Source of the DNA: a virus
Length of the DNA stretch: 37,474 nt
IMG/VR virus record: IMGVR_UViG_3300006071_000035
Coordinates: 1 to 37,474 of that record
Strand: one strand, 5' to 3'
Positions 24,216 to 30,066 of the stretch are shown here, piece by piece. Made by a program: the position numbers and the translations under genes. The notes below the pieces were generated by a model. The model was not told the origin of the DNA. It worked only from the letters and a program-made list of their open reading frames with translations, and ran no database searches. Numbering within the stretch: the first letter of the stretch is position 1; each line of letters begins with the position of its first letter.

Positions 24216-24746
24216 TTATTTTATCTTTAATTTGAACTTCTTACCGGATGGTACTGAATAGATTGCAAATATAGGAGTTACTTGAAATTGTAAATCTCTC
24301 ATTCTATTAGTATATGCTTGCCATCTACCTCTTTGTAAATAAGCAATTGTCATATGAGGTCTGTAATCCGGATATTCGTTTGAGTTTGGTAGTTTCATTA
24401 ATAGGTGGTTTGCCTTTTTTAAACCATCTCCACTTGCATCCATTTTTAATACATCATACTCACCATTCTCAAATACTGAAACATTACTTAATTGAATATC
24501 TCCAAAGTGAACATTATCTAAAATTTGTTGAACTATTTGTGGAGTGACATTAGAATGTAACCCATATAATAGAGTTACATGTGGTTCGGTTTCTTTACCA
24601 TACTTACCACTACCATCATCGTAGATATCCTTATCATCTATTAACGAAGACATTTGAGTTTCATCAAAGTCAAAATATAACATTACACATCCATACTCAT
24701 ATGGACCACTTTCAATTTCTTTTAATAGTTTCTTTAGTTTTATCAT
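24216..24746 (-). CDS. 2H phosphoesterase (2'-5' RNA ligase-like) with capsid-targeting-like N-terminus
   Basis: A 176-residue protein. Two H-x-T motifs define the 2H fold: P-H-V-T-L-L-Y-G (His56, Thr58) and R-P-H-M-T-I-A-Y-L (His131, Thr133). Such enzymes cleave 2'-5' or cyclic phosphodiesters; the phage anti-CBASS protein Acb1 belongs to this fold. The N-terminus MIKLKKLLKE matches the small protein at 7104-7307. It looks like a T4-type targeting peptide cut after L-K-E, suggesting packaging in the virion (inference). Other roles (RNA end processing, nucleotide metabolism) remain possible. Confidence 0.8.
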   Translation of the reverse strand: MIKLKKLLKEIESGPYEYGCVMLYFDFDETQMSSLIDDKDIYDDGSGKYGKETEPHVTLLYGLHSNVTPQIVQQILDNVHFGDIQLSNVSVFENGEYDVLKMDASGDGLKKANHLLMKLPNSNEYPDYRPHMTIAYLQRGRWQAYTNRMRDLQFQVTPIFAIYSVPSGKKFKLKIK

Positions 24747-25234
24747 ATTATTTTTTGAAACATATCAATTATGATTTGTTTATTTTTTAATGTATTTTCA
24801 ATATCAAATATTAATGCAATTCTATGTTTTTTGGATAAATTGTGAACTTTATGTTTTAATTGAATATCAAAATGGTATATGTTTCCAGGAAACATTACAA
24901 ATTCATACACATTATCATCAATATCAATATAAGATAATACATTTTCAAAACTAATTATTGGCATTATAAATCGTAATTTATCACTATCAAAATTATCAAT
25001 ATGCCAATCTATATTTTTACCCGAAGATTGAAAATGTATTTTATAATTTTTTAAAGTAAAAATTGAGTTGAAATAATCAAAACATATTTTTTGCTGAGGG
25101 TGTTGTTCAAAAAAATTAAAATCATTAATATAATCATTTACACTATCATGTTTAATAGGTTTTATTATATTACTATTATAACATTCTAATTGAATATCTG
25201 AAAAATTAAATGGATATGATAATTTATATAACAT
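24743..25234 (-). CDS. Aspartyl/asparaginyl beta-hydroxylase-like 2OG oxygenase
   Basis: A 163-residue protein. I-D-W-H-I-D at residues 75-80 provides the H-x-D iron ligands, and K-H-K-V-H-N-L-S-K-K-H-R at 127-138 the distal His and the Arg that binds 2-oxoglutarate. F-P-G-N-I-Y-H-F at 115-122 is the family's G-x-x-x-x-F/H strand. The compact cupin length fits the aspartyl/asparaginyl hydroxylase family. Substrate unknown. Starts and stops overlap both neighbours by 1-4 bases, so it is co-translated with the nucleosidase and the 2H enzyme. Confidence 0.7.
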   Translation of the reverse strand: MLYKLSYPFNFSDIQLECYNSNIIKPIKHDSVNDYINDFNFFEQHPQQKICFDYFNSIFTLKNYKIHFQSSGKNIDWHIDNFDSDKLRFIMPIISFENVLSYIDIDDNVYEFVMFPGNIYHFDIQLKHKVHNLSKKHRIALIFDIENTLKNKQIIIDMFQKII

Positions 25235-25791
25235 TAACTTACTTTAAAATCTTCTTTTAATTTTTGTAGGAATAAGTCAATACCTTTTTTATGATTCTCT
25301 GCCCAATCTATCGGATCACCACTATCACTTATATATTTGTATGAAGTAAAATCAAATCCGTAAATCTTACATACCTTTGCAATTGAATATGCTTCCATAT
25401 CACATATTTCAGATGGTTTCTTTTCAAACTTATCCTGTGTGTAACAAACTGTACCTGTTCCAAATAAAATAGCATCATCATTACTTAATTTTGGATAAAT
25501 AACATCATCGAAAGGTGTGATTGTTTTTTTGGCAAATGGTCTTGCATCAATATCATTTTGAACAAATGTTTTACACTTAAATAATTGTCCAAACATAGCT
25601 TCATGTGCTCCTGCTGAACCATAGTTAATAACTATTGTTTCTGATGGTGATATGTTTTCAAGTGTTTGAGTAGCTTTGATGGCTGCGTTAATTTTACCAA
25701 CTCCTGTATAAATAACATCAACTCCCATAGGCGCCTTTTCTACTGGAAACTCACTTGGTAAAGCAACAAATAATTTAATTCTCATACTCAT
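25234..25791 (-). CDS. Nucleosidase/phosphorylase of the MTA/SAH family
   Basis: A 185-residue protein. F-V-A-L-P-S-E at residues 7-13, Y-T-G-V-G-K-I-N-A-A at 28-37, Y-G-S-A-G-A at about 57-62, and C-D-M-E-A-Y-S-I-A-K-V at about 129-139 are the motifs of the PNP/UDP family. The M-E pair binds the ribose, and I-S-D near 156 holds the catalytic Asp. It is shorter than typical MTA/SAH nucleosidases (about 230), so it is a compact form. It could recycle SAH made by the phage methyltransferases (inference). Confidence 0.78.
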   Translation of the reverse strand: MSMRIKLFVALPSEFPVEKAPMGVDVIYTGVGKINAAIKATQTLENISPSETIVINYGSAGAHEAMFGQLFKCKTFVQNDIDARPFAKKTITPFDDVIYPKLSNDDAILFGTGTVCYTQDKFEKKPSEICDMEAYSIAKVCKIYGFDFTSYKYISDSGDPIDWAENHKKGIDLFLQKLKEDFKVS

Positions 25792-25800
25792 AAATATATA

Positions 25801-26826
25801 CTATTTTTGGAACATATCCCATTTAAGAATAACTTCTTCTGTAAATTTTTTATAGTTGCAAGAACTAACATGTCCTGTGTGTCCTATTTTTTTATCTATT
25901 AGGGCTTTTTCCAATTCTTTTTTAGAAGCAAATCCATCATACTCCATAAAAAGTGGATTATATTGTGTTTCTGTACTTTCTAATTGGTTTCGTATTGCCC
26001 ACTCAAATACTCCACCTTTTTTATGTAAACCATATTCTTCAAAAAACCAACAATACTTATCCCAATCAATTGAATTATAAAGATATTGAGTGTAAGGATA
26101 TTTATCAATTCTAAATTCAGTTTCATTCCAAGTATTAAAAATATTTTTATCTTCAAATAATCCTTTAATCGTAGAATATCCATTGTTATATCCACCTGGC
26201 ATTAAACCATAATCATATTTAAGTGAAAATGAATTATGCATAAAAAATGTTTTTAATTTAATTCCATAATTATCACAAAATTGAATTAAATAATCAAAAT
26301 ATTCTAACCATTCAAAATATCTACTTTCGTCATTGTATATTGTTTGAAAATAAGATTGATTGTATTTGTATGCATTACTATTACTTTTTTCTAAAGAAGA
26401 ATGTTTCATATTTGGAATTGCAAAATTTATCCAATAACCATTTTGGCCAGAATATTCTTTTTCTTTAATGAAATCATTTACATAATCTTTATGTTTTTGA
26501 ATTTCAATATATGGTGTAAGTTCGTTTGAAATAAAATGTGACCTTCTAAAATAAGAAGACCATTGAATAATCATAGATATTTTTGAAGGATTAACTCCTG
26601 AAGCAATGAGTTCCTTTGCTTTATATAATGCACTTCTAGCAATTAATGAATTATTATTGCCTGGGTTTCCCATATTAAAAATCTTAATATTGGGATTAAA
26701 ATGTTGTAACCAATGTGGATAATACCAAAATTGTTTACTATCTTGCATAAATTCATCATCTTTTCTTTCATGATTAACTCTATATGCAGATGTAAAGGAA
26801 CAACCTGATGTAATTAAATACTCCAT
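25801..26826 (-). CDS. SGNH/GDSL hydrolase-like protein
   Basis: A 341-residue protein from the ATG at 26826; a longer frame would run into a tRNA-like gene. Y-L-I-T-S-G-C-S-F-T at residues 3-12 is SGNH block I with the nucleophile Ser. N-M-G-N-P-G-N-N-N-S at about 56-65 is block II. I-I-Q-W-S-S near 95 fits block III. The final catalytic D-x-x-H is not obvious, so activity is uncertain. It is Tyr/Trp/Asn-rich. Similar proteins lie at 33637-34389 and at 1-111; as a set they suggest acyl-group editing of glycans. Confidence 0.65.
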   Translation of the reverse strand: MEYLITSGCSFTSAYRVNHERKDDEFMQDSKQFWYYPHWLQHFNPNIKIFNMGNPGNNNSLIARSALYKAKELIASGVNPSKISMIIQWSSYFRRSHFISNELTPYIEIQKHKDYVNDFIKEKEYSGQNGYWINFAIPNMKHSSLEKSNSNAYKYNQSYFQTIYNDESRYFEWLEYFDYLIQFCDNYGIKLKTFFMHNSFSLKYDYGLMPGGYNNGYSTIKGLFEDKNIFNTWNETEFRIDKYPYTQYLYNSIDWDKYCWFFEEYGLHKKGGVFEWAIRNQLESTETQYNPLFMEYDGFASKKELEKALIDKKIGHTGHVSSCNYKKFTEEVILKWDMFQK

Positions 26827-26838
26827 ATTTTTTTGTTG

Positions 26839-27008
26839 CTGTAGCGGTAGGAGTCGAACCATACAAAGGGAGATTCGGAAAGTAACATAATCGCTTGCAA
26901 GCTGGTGGTCAACCCCATATTACTTTTCTATTTCTTTATCCCCGCCTTCGAGACGAGAAGGTGTGTTTGCCTGGTTATAACAGAGATAACCATTTTCACC
27001 ACGCTACA
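26839..27008 (-). ncRNA. 169-nt tRNA-like RNA with large insertions
   Basis: TGTAGCG (5') and CGCTACA (3') form a 7-bp acceptor stem. A canonical T-loop TTCGACT precedes the acceptor strand with stem arm CCTAC, but the opposing arm GTATGG needs a bulge. The end is discriminator G then CA, like the tRNAs nearby. Inside, a D-like stem (GTG/CAC) would enclose a hairpin GGTTAT-CTCTGTT-ATAACC. A CCTTC/GAAGG stem-loop sits in the anticodon position. An ~80-base variable domain contains a 10-bp stem (AAAAGTAATAT with ATGTTACTTT). About 90 bases longer than a normal tRNA. No amino-acid identity is assigned. Confidence 0.6.
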
Positions 27009-27210
27009 ATGTTCGGCCCAAACTAATATTAGATTGTAACCTTATATCTTTATTACTTAATACCCATATTTCACCATTATCTAAACCACACACAAAGTGC
27101 ACATAGTGTTCCTGTGAGTAATCTATAATAGCAAATGCATATCCTTTCATTCCATCACTTACCCTAACCATTGGAATAGTAGGGTTAAGTTGTAGCATTG
27201 ATTGTGTCAT
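27004..27210 (-). CDS. Small conserved phage protein (68 aa)
   Basis: A 68-residue protein from the ATG at 27210; a longer frame would run into the tRNA-Ser. The body, L-N-P-T-I-P-M-V, then G-Y-A-F-A-I-I-D-Y-S-Q-E-H-Y-V-H-F-V, then G-E-I-W-V-L-S-N-K-D-I-R-L-Q-S-N-I-S-L-G-R, is a pattern I know from many phages as an uncharacterised small protein (P-x-P-M ... D-Y-x-x-E-H ... G-E-x-W ... N-x-T-x-G-R). Its TAG stop lies inside the acceptor stem of the 169-nt RNA. Compact beta fold likely; function unknown. Confidence 0.65.
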   Translation of the reverse strand: MTQSMLQLNPTIPMVRVSDGMKGYAFAIIDYSQEHYVHFVCGLDNGEIWVLSNKDIRLQSNISLGRTL

Positions 27211-27231
27211 GCATATAAATATCAAATTGTG

Positions 27232-27317
27232 CGGAGAGAGTAGGATTCGAACCCACGGTACCTTTCGGTACACCTGATTTCAAGTCAGGCGCGATCGACC
27301 AGCTCTGCCATCTCTCC
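27232..27317 (-). tRNA. tRNA-Ser(UGA)
   Basis: Acceptor GGAGAGA/TCTCTCC, anticodon stem CCTGA/TCAGG with loop CTTGAAA (anticodon TGA), a long variable arm (class II) and T-loop TTCGAAT. Discriminator G, followed by CA rather than CCA. Confidence 0.93.
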
Positions 27318-27325
27318 GTTATATT

Positions 27326-27562
27326 CTAATAGATATTATCGTGATTATCTATTTTAAAATCTATTGTTTCATCTTTTTTTTGCTGATGTAAATGTTTATA
27401 TGATACGATTGCAAAGTCAACAGGTCCTAAAACCCAACCAATGCATAATACCATTAACAATTCCATTGCATTTGAACCAGTATCATCTTGTTCTGCCCAT
27501 TTCTTATATAAACGAGCGATACAATAAAATACACATGCAAAATAATACAAAGTAAGTAACAT
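27326..27562 (-). CDS. Two-span small membrane protein
   Basis: A 78-residue protein. Residues 1-17 (M-L-L-T-L-Y-Y-F-A-C-V-F-Y-C-I-A) and about 30-52 (A-M-E-L-L-M-V-L-C-I-G-W-V-L-G-P-V-D-F-A-I-V) are hydrophobic. A charged K-K-W-A-E-Q-D-D loop separates them, and the tail is Lys/Asp/His-rich. It has its own promoter (27589-27620) with a leader of about 20 bases, so it is expressed independently within the tRNA cluster. No family recognised. Confidence 0.62.
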   Translation of the reverse strand: MLLTLYYFACVFYCIARLYKKWAEQDDTGSNAMELLMVLCIGWVLGPVDFAIVSYKHLHQQKKDETIDFKIDNHDNIY

Positions 27563-27588
27563 AATTTTTAATTTTAGTGTTTATAGAT

Positions 27589-27620
27589 TAAATATACGAT
27601 TTTATTTTTATTAAACCAAA
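27589..27620 (-). promoter_or_regulatory. Promoter for the 78-aa membrane protein
   Basis: TTTG, 20 bases, TATATTTA on the minus strand. It lies between the tRNA-Met(CAU) gene and the membrane protein gene. Confidence 0.75.
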
Positions 27621-27627
27621 TATTTTG

Positions 27628-27702
27628 TGGGAAAGAATGGATTTGAACCAGTGACCTTCGCATTATGAGTGCGCTGCTCTAACCATCTGAGCTACATTCC
27701 CC
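27628..27702 (-). tRNA. tRNA with CAU anticodon (Met, or Ile2 precursor)
   Basis: Acceptor GGGGAAT/CTTTCCC (one mismatch), D-arm GCTC/GAGC with GG loop, anticodon stem GCGCA/TGCGA with loop CTCATAA (CAT), T-loop TTCAAAT. Discriminator A then CA. A lysidine-modified Ile2 tRNA cannot be excluded. Confidence 0.88.
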
Positions 27703-27704
27703 GG

Positions 27705-27795
27705 TGCCGGTGGTGAGGTTGGTTACTCACATGAAGTCCCTTTCGGATTAATCTCCCTTACTAGTTCGGATGCGTCTAATTTTCGCCACACCGGC
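27705..27795 (-). tRNA. tRNA-Leu-like gene with noncanonical D and T loops
   Basis: A 91-base RNA with perfect acceptor GCCGGTG/CACCGGC, Leu-like T-G-GCG...CGC D-arm, and T-stem GTGAG/CTCAC. The D-loop (AAAATTAGA) lacks the GG pair, and the T-loop (TAACCAAC, 8 bases) lacks TTCRA. A TAG triplet lies in the anticodon position, but its stem is weak. Length suits a class II tRNA. Either a diverged tRNA-Leu or a tRNA mimic. Confidence 0.5.
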
Positions 27796-27801
27796 ATTTT
27801 G

Positions 27802-27874
27802 TGGAGGATAACGGATTCAAACCGTTGACCCCTTGCGTGCAAAGCAAGTGCTCTATCAGCTGAGCTAATCCCCC
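27802..27874 (-). tRNA. tRNA-Ala(UGC)
   Basis: Acceptor GGGGGAT/ATCCTCC with the G3:U70 wobble that marks alanine, anticodon loop TTTGCAC (TGC), T-arm AACGG-TTTGAAT-CCGTT. Discriminator A then CA. Its 5' base touches the stop codon of the HNH gene. Confidence 0.93.
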
Positions 27875-28473
27875 TATTTTTTATTCATCAAGTATCTTTC
27901 CTTTCTTGCTGAATTTTTGTTTTTAGATTTATATGTGTCTAATTGAGAGTCACAATTAGGACAAACTAATCTTAAGTTTTCTCTTTTGTTATTTGATGCA
28001 TCACCATCAATGTGGTCTAAAACAAATACAATCGGTTTTCCATTCCACTCATTTTCAATCGAACATATACTACAACAATTGTTTTGTTCTTGTAATATAT
28101 GTGGTTTAAGAAATTTAATACCACTCTGTACACTACAATATTCACTTTGATTGTTCAAATAATGTTCTAATTTTTTAGATTTAATGTACTCACCATTACA
28201 TTTATTTGAACAAAATTTTGCACCAGTATACGCTAGAACAAATGTGTTATCACAATTAAGACAAATTGATGATTTAACTTTGCCTTTATTATGTGGAACC
28301 CATCCATCTGGAAATTTAGACCTTTTTTGTAAAGAAATACCAAGTTTACCACATATTTTTTTAATATAAGTGTCCGATACTCCATACATTCTGCCTATCT
28401 CTCTATAAGATAGATTTTTATTGAAAATTAAATCTTCAAGTTCAAATTTTTCGTATTTTCCAAATAATTTCAT
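27874..28473 (-). CDS. HNH homing-type endonuclease
   Basis: A 199-residue protein. Residues 21-47 (L-S-Y-R-E-I-G-R-M-Y-G-V-S-D-T-Y-I-K-K) form a helix-turn-helix. C71/C74 with C88/C92 and C134/C137 with C171/C174 form two zinc-binding sets. The HNH nuclease core is V-L-D-H-I-D-G-D at 151-158 with N-N-K-R-E-N-L-R-L-V-C at 161-171. A free-standing mobile endonuclease of this type often sits in phage tRNA clusters. A weak promoter at 28489-28520 precedes it. Its stop overlaps the tRNA-Ala 5' base. Confidence 0.9.
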   Translation of the reverse strand: MKLFGKYEKFELEDLIFNKNLSYREIGRMYGVSDTYIKKICGKLGISLQKRSKFPDGWVPHNKGKVKSSICLNCDNTFVLAYTGAKFCSNKCNGEYIKSKKLEHYLNNQSEYCSVQSGIKFLKPHILQEQNNCCSICSIENEWNGKPIVFVLDHIDGDASNNKRENLRLVCPNCDSQLDTYKSKNKNSARKERYLMNKK

Positions 28474-28488
28474 ATTATTTATTTAATA

Positions 28489-28520
28489 TAAATATCATAA
28501 AATAAAAAAATCGAACCAAA
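28489..28520 (-). promoter_or_regulatory. Probable promoter for the HNH gene
   Basis: TTTG, 20 bases, then GATATTTA (first base differs from TAnnTTTG). Spacing is the same as at the stronger promoters of the window, with a leader of about 9 bases. Confidence 0.5.
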
Positions 28521-28536
28521 AATTAAATATTTTTTG

Positions 28537-28609
28537 TACAACTAATAGGGTTCGAACCTATACAAAAACTTTAGAAGAGTCTTATGCTATCCAGTTACAT
28601 CATAGTTGC
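28537..28609 (-). tRNA. tRNA-Arg(UCU)
   Basis: Acceptor GCAACTA/TAGTTGT, D-loop TAACTGGATAG, anticodon stem AGACT/AGTTT with loop CTTCTAA (TCT), T-arm ATAGG-TTCGAAC-CCTAT. Discriminator A then CA. Confidence 0.88.
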
Positions 28610-28631
28610 ATATACTTTGTCTAATATATTT

Positions 28632-28706
28632 TGGCGGTCTATAAGGGTTACGCTCCCTTTACTTCTGCGTGACAGGCAGATATGATAACTACTTCACTAA
28701 TAGACC
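28632..28706 (-). tRNA. tRNA-Asp(GUC) with noncanonical T-loop
   Basis: Acceptor GGTCTAT/ATAGACC, anticodon stem TCTGC/GCAGA with loop CTGTCAC (GTC), discriminator G and an encoded CCA. The T-arm is AAGGG-AGCGTAA-CCCTT: position 54 is A, 55 is G and 58 is T instead of T, T and A. The D-loop has GTAG in place of GTGG, i.e. A18 opposite G55. Confidence 0.85.
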
Positions 28707-28712
28707 TTTTTG

Positions 28713-28784
28713 AGCCTCCGCCCGGAATCGAACCGAGTTATCTAGATTACAAGTCTAGCGCATCGCCTGCAATGCTTAAGAGGC
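28713..28784 (-). tRNA. tRNA-Thr(UGU)
   Basis: Acceptor GCCTCTT/CGGAGGC (one mismatch), D-arm GCAT/ATGC with GG, anticodon stem CTAGA/TCTAG with loop CTTGTAA (TGT), T-arm CTCGG-TTCGATT-CCGGG. Discriminator T then CA. Confidence 0.9.
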
Positions 28785-28927
28785 TTTTTTAGAAGGTCAC
28801 CGATACCACCTTCAACGGAGAGTTATTTAATGTCATTTTGTCTAATTTTACCGCTACGATAACATAGTCCGATAACATAGTCGCAGGTACTCTCTTTAAT
28901 GACAAACCCGACCCGGTTTTAAGTTTG
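28785..28927 (-). other. Gene-free stretch with hairpins and a 13-bp tandem repeat
   Basis: No ORF or canonical tRNA. It holds two adjacent copies of GACTATGTTATCG, a 6-bp stem CTGCGA/TCGTAG around them, AAACC/GGTTT around a 6-base loop, distant GTCATT/AATGAC arms, and GAAGGT/ACCTTC next to the tRNA-Thr. It may be a diverged RNA gene or a spacer with folded RNA. Confidence 0.4.
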
Positions 28928-28999
28928 TACTCGGTACGGGAATCGAACCCGTATTACCAGGATGAAAACCTGGCGTCCTAACCGTTAGACGAACCGAGC
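28928..28999 (-). tRNA. tRNA-Glu(UUC)
   Basis: Acceptor GCTCGGT/ACCGAGT, anticodon stem CCAGG/CCTGG with loop TTTTCAT (TTC), T-arm ACGGG-TTCGATT-CCCGT. Discriminator A then CA. Confidence 0.93.
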
Positions 29000-29095
29000 G
29001 TTAAAGGAAAGTAGAAGATGGGTGCGTGGACGACTACTTTTATGATTGGCGTTACTATCCGATGTTTATGTTTTTTCCCAATCAACCTTATATGT
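29000..29095 (-). other. Leader between promoter and tRNA-Glu with a hairpin
   Basis: Transcribed leader downstream of the 29096-29127 promoter. AAAGTAG and CTACTTT arms can pair just upstream of the tRNA-Glu, forming a processing or folding element. No ORF of note. Confidence 0.35.
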
Positions 29096-29127
29096 TAAAT
29101 ATACAAAAATTTTCCTTATATACCAAA
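29096..29127 (-). promoter_or_regulatory. Promoter inside the tRNA cluster (upstream of tRNA-Glu)
   Basis: TTTG, 20 bases, TATATTTA on the minus strand, with the shared TTTGGTA box. It would transcribe tRNA-Glu and the tRNAs beyond it. Confidence 0.75.
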
Positions 29128-29183
29128 AATTATCCTCAAAAAAATTTTTGGACTTTTGGTAAAATCGAAAAAAAGTACATTTG

Positions 29184-29259
29184 TACCCGTAATAGGACTC
29201 GAACCTATAATTGTGTGGATTCTAAGACCACTGCGTATGCCTAATTCCGCCATACGGGC
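29184..29259 (-). tRNA. tRNA-Leu(UAG), short variable loop
   Basis: Acceptor GCCCGTA/TACGGGT, Leu-like D-arm GCG/CGC, anticodon stem GTGGT/TCCAC (one mismatch) with loop CTTAGAA (TAG), T-arm ATAGG-TTCGAGT-CCTAT. The variable loop is only about 6 bases, whereas bacterial tRNA-Leu normally has a long arm. Discriminator A then CA. Confidence 0.82.
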
Positions 29260-29267
29260 ATTTTTTG

Positions 29268-29352
29268 CGGAAAGAGTGAGATTCGAACTCACGGACCTTT
29301 AACAGTCGGCAGTTTAGTAAACTGCTGGTTTAAACCCCTCACCCATCTTTCC
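29268..29352 (-). tRNA. tRNA-Ser, anticodon reads ACU
   Basis: Acceptor GGAAAGA/TCTTTCC, long variable arm (class II), T-arm GTGAG-TTCGAAT-CTCAC. Anticodon stem GCAGT/ACTGC with loop TTACTAA gives anticodon ACT (reads AGU), where bacteria normally use GCT. Discriminator G then CA. Confidence 0.85.
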
Positions 29353-29356
29353 TTTA

Positions 29357-29430
29357 TGGTGTGACCGAAGAGAATCGAACTCTTACATAAAGTGCCACAA
29401 ACTTTCGCCCTACCATTAGGCTACGGCCAC
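29357..29430 (-). tRNA. tRNA-His(GUG)
   Basis: Acceptor GTGGCCG/CGGTCAC, anticodon stem AAAGT/ACTTT with loop TTGTGGC (GTG), T-loop TTCGATT, and an encoded CCA. The base before position 1 is G, but position 73 is A, so the usual G-1:C73 pair of His tRNA is not formed. Confidence 0.88.
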
Positions 29431-29436
29431 CATGTG

Positions 29437-29510
29437 TTGCGATAGGTAGATTTGAACTACCGACCTAGAGGATATGAATCTCTCACTCTAACCAACTGAG
29501 CTATATCGCA
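29437..29510 (-). tRNA. tRNA with CAU anticodon (Met elongator or Ile2)
   Basis: Acceptor TGCGATA/TATCGCA, D-arm GCTC/GAGT with TTGG loop, anticodon stem AGAGA/CCTCT (one mismatch) with loop TTCATAT (CAT), T-arm GGTAG-TTCAAAT-CTACC. Discriminator A then CA. It lacks initiator hallmarks. Confidence 0.86.
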
Positions 29511-29516
29511 ATATTG

Positions 29517-29587
29517 AGGCGAGTATTGGAATCGAACCAATGTAAAAGGTTTTGCAGACCTCCACCTAACCACTCGGACAACTTGCC
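29517..29587 (-). tRNA. tRNA-Cys(GCA)
   Basis: Acceptor GGCAAGT/ACTCGCC (one mismatch), anticodon stem GAGGT/ACCTT with loop CTGCAAA (GCA), T-arm ATTGG-TTCGATT-CCAAT. Discriminator T, a known Cys identity element, then CA. Confidence 0.88.
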
Positions 29588-29595
29588 TTATTTTG

Positions 29596-29667
29596 TAGCC
29601 CCTAAAGGATTTGAACCCTTACTAAAACATCCGTAGTGTTTCGTGCTATCCATTACACCAAAGAGCC
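29596..29667 (-). tRNA. tRNA-Arg(ACG)
   Basis: Acceptor GGCTCTT/AGGGGCT, D-arm GTG/CAC with TAATGG loop, anticodon stem AAACA/TGTTT with loop CTACGGA (ACG, normally edited to ICG), T-arm AAGGG-TTCAAAT-CCTTT. Discriminator A then CA. Confidence 0.88.
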
Positions 29668-29675
29668 ATCATTTG

Positions 29676-29746
29676 CACCGGTTTACAGACTCGAACTGTA
29701 ATCAAAGGTTTTGGAGACCTACATGCTACCATTGCACCAAACCGGA
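29676..29746 (-). tRNA. tRNA-Trp(CCA)
   Basis: Acceptor TCCGGTT/AACCGGT (end pair mismatched), anticodon loop CTCCAAA (CCA), T-arm TACAG-TTCGAGT-CTGTA. Discriminator G, as usual for Trp, then CA. Confidence 0.87.
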
Positions 29747-29752
29747 TATGTG

Positions 29753-29826
29753 TTGGGAATGCAGGATTCGAACCTACGGCCTCTAGCTCCCAAAGCTAGC
29801 GCGATACCTGACTACGCTAATTCCCA
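29753..29826 (-). tRNA. tRNA-Pro(UGG)
   Basis: Acceptor TGGGAAT/ATTCCCA, D-arm GCG/CGC with TCAGG, anticodon stem CTAGC/GCTAG with loop TTTGGGA (TGG), T-arm GTAGG-TTCGAAT-CCTGC. Discriminator A then CA. Confidence 0.92.
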
Positions 29827-29832
29827 TTTTTG

Positions 29833-29903
29833 TTATCGGACCTGGACTCGAACCAAAACTAAAAGAACCAAAAACTTTTGTGCTACCATTACACTATCCG
29901 ACA
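29833..29903 (-). tRNA. tRNA-Gln(UUG)
   Basis: Acceptor TGTCGGA/TCCGATA with the U1:A72 end pair favoured by Gln tRNA, D-arm GTG/CAC, anticodon loop TTTTGGT (TTG), T-loop TTCGAGT. Discriminator A then CA. Confidence 0.86.
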
Positions 29904-29904
29904 A

Positions 29905-29983
29905 TTTCCAATTTTGTTATCACCATTTCCCGGTGTGCTAATACACTAAACTTCCAGGCGTGTTCCGGATTGGTAACCGTTTG
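29905..29983 (-). repeat. tRNA-spacer repeat, copy 1 (79 nt)
   Basis: Fills the gap between tRNA-Gly and tRNA-Gln. Its 26-base left arm (29905-29930) and 24-base right arm (29960-29983) are identical to copy 2 at 30228-30294. The 29-base core differs and forms CCTGG/CCGGG plus GTG/CAC stems. Arms can pair as GGTTACCA with TGGTGATAAC or as CCAAT with ATTGG. Confidence 0.8.
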
Positions 29984-30056
29984 AGCAGATGAGAGGAATC
30001 GAACCTCCGTCTCCTACTTGGAAGGAAGGAGTAATGAGCCATTATACGACATCTGC
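29984..30056 (-). tRNA. tRNA-Gly(UCC)
   Basis: Acceptor GCAGATG/CATCTGC, D-arm GTA/TAC, anticodon stem CCTTC/GTAGG with loop CTTCCAA (TCC), T-arm GGAGG-TTCGATT-CCTCT. Discriminator T, as in bacterial Gly tRNA, then CA. Confidence 0.88.
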
Positions 30057-30066
30057 TTTTTGTTTG

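Noticed and set aside
26839-27008. Reading the 169-nt RNA as a tmRNA with tag ANTPSRLEGGDKEIEK
   Set aside because: Too short, the tag ends in Glu-Lys instead of hydrophobic residues, and no G3-U70 pair is present. A better tmRNA candidate lies at 32021-32351.
26839-27008. Group I or group II intron in a tRNA
   Set aside because: An insert of about 90 bases is too short and no conserved P, Q, R, S or domain V elements were seen.
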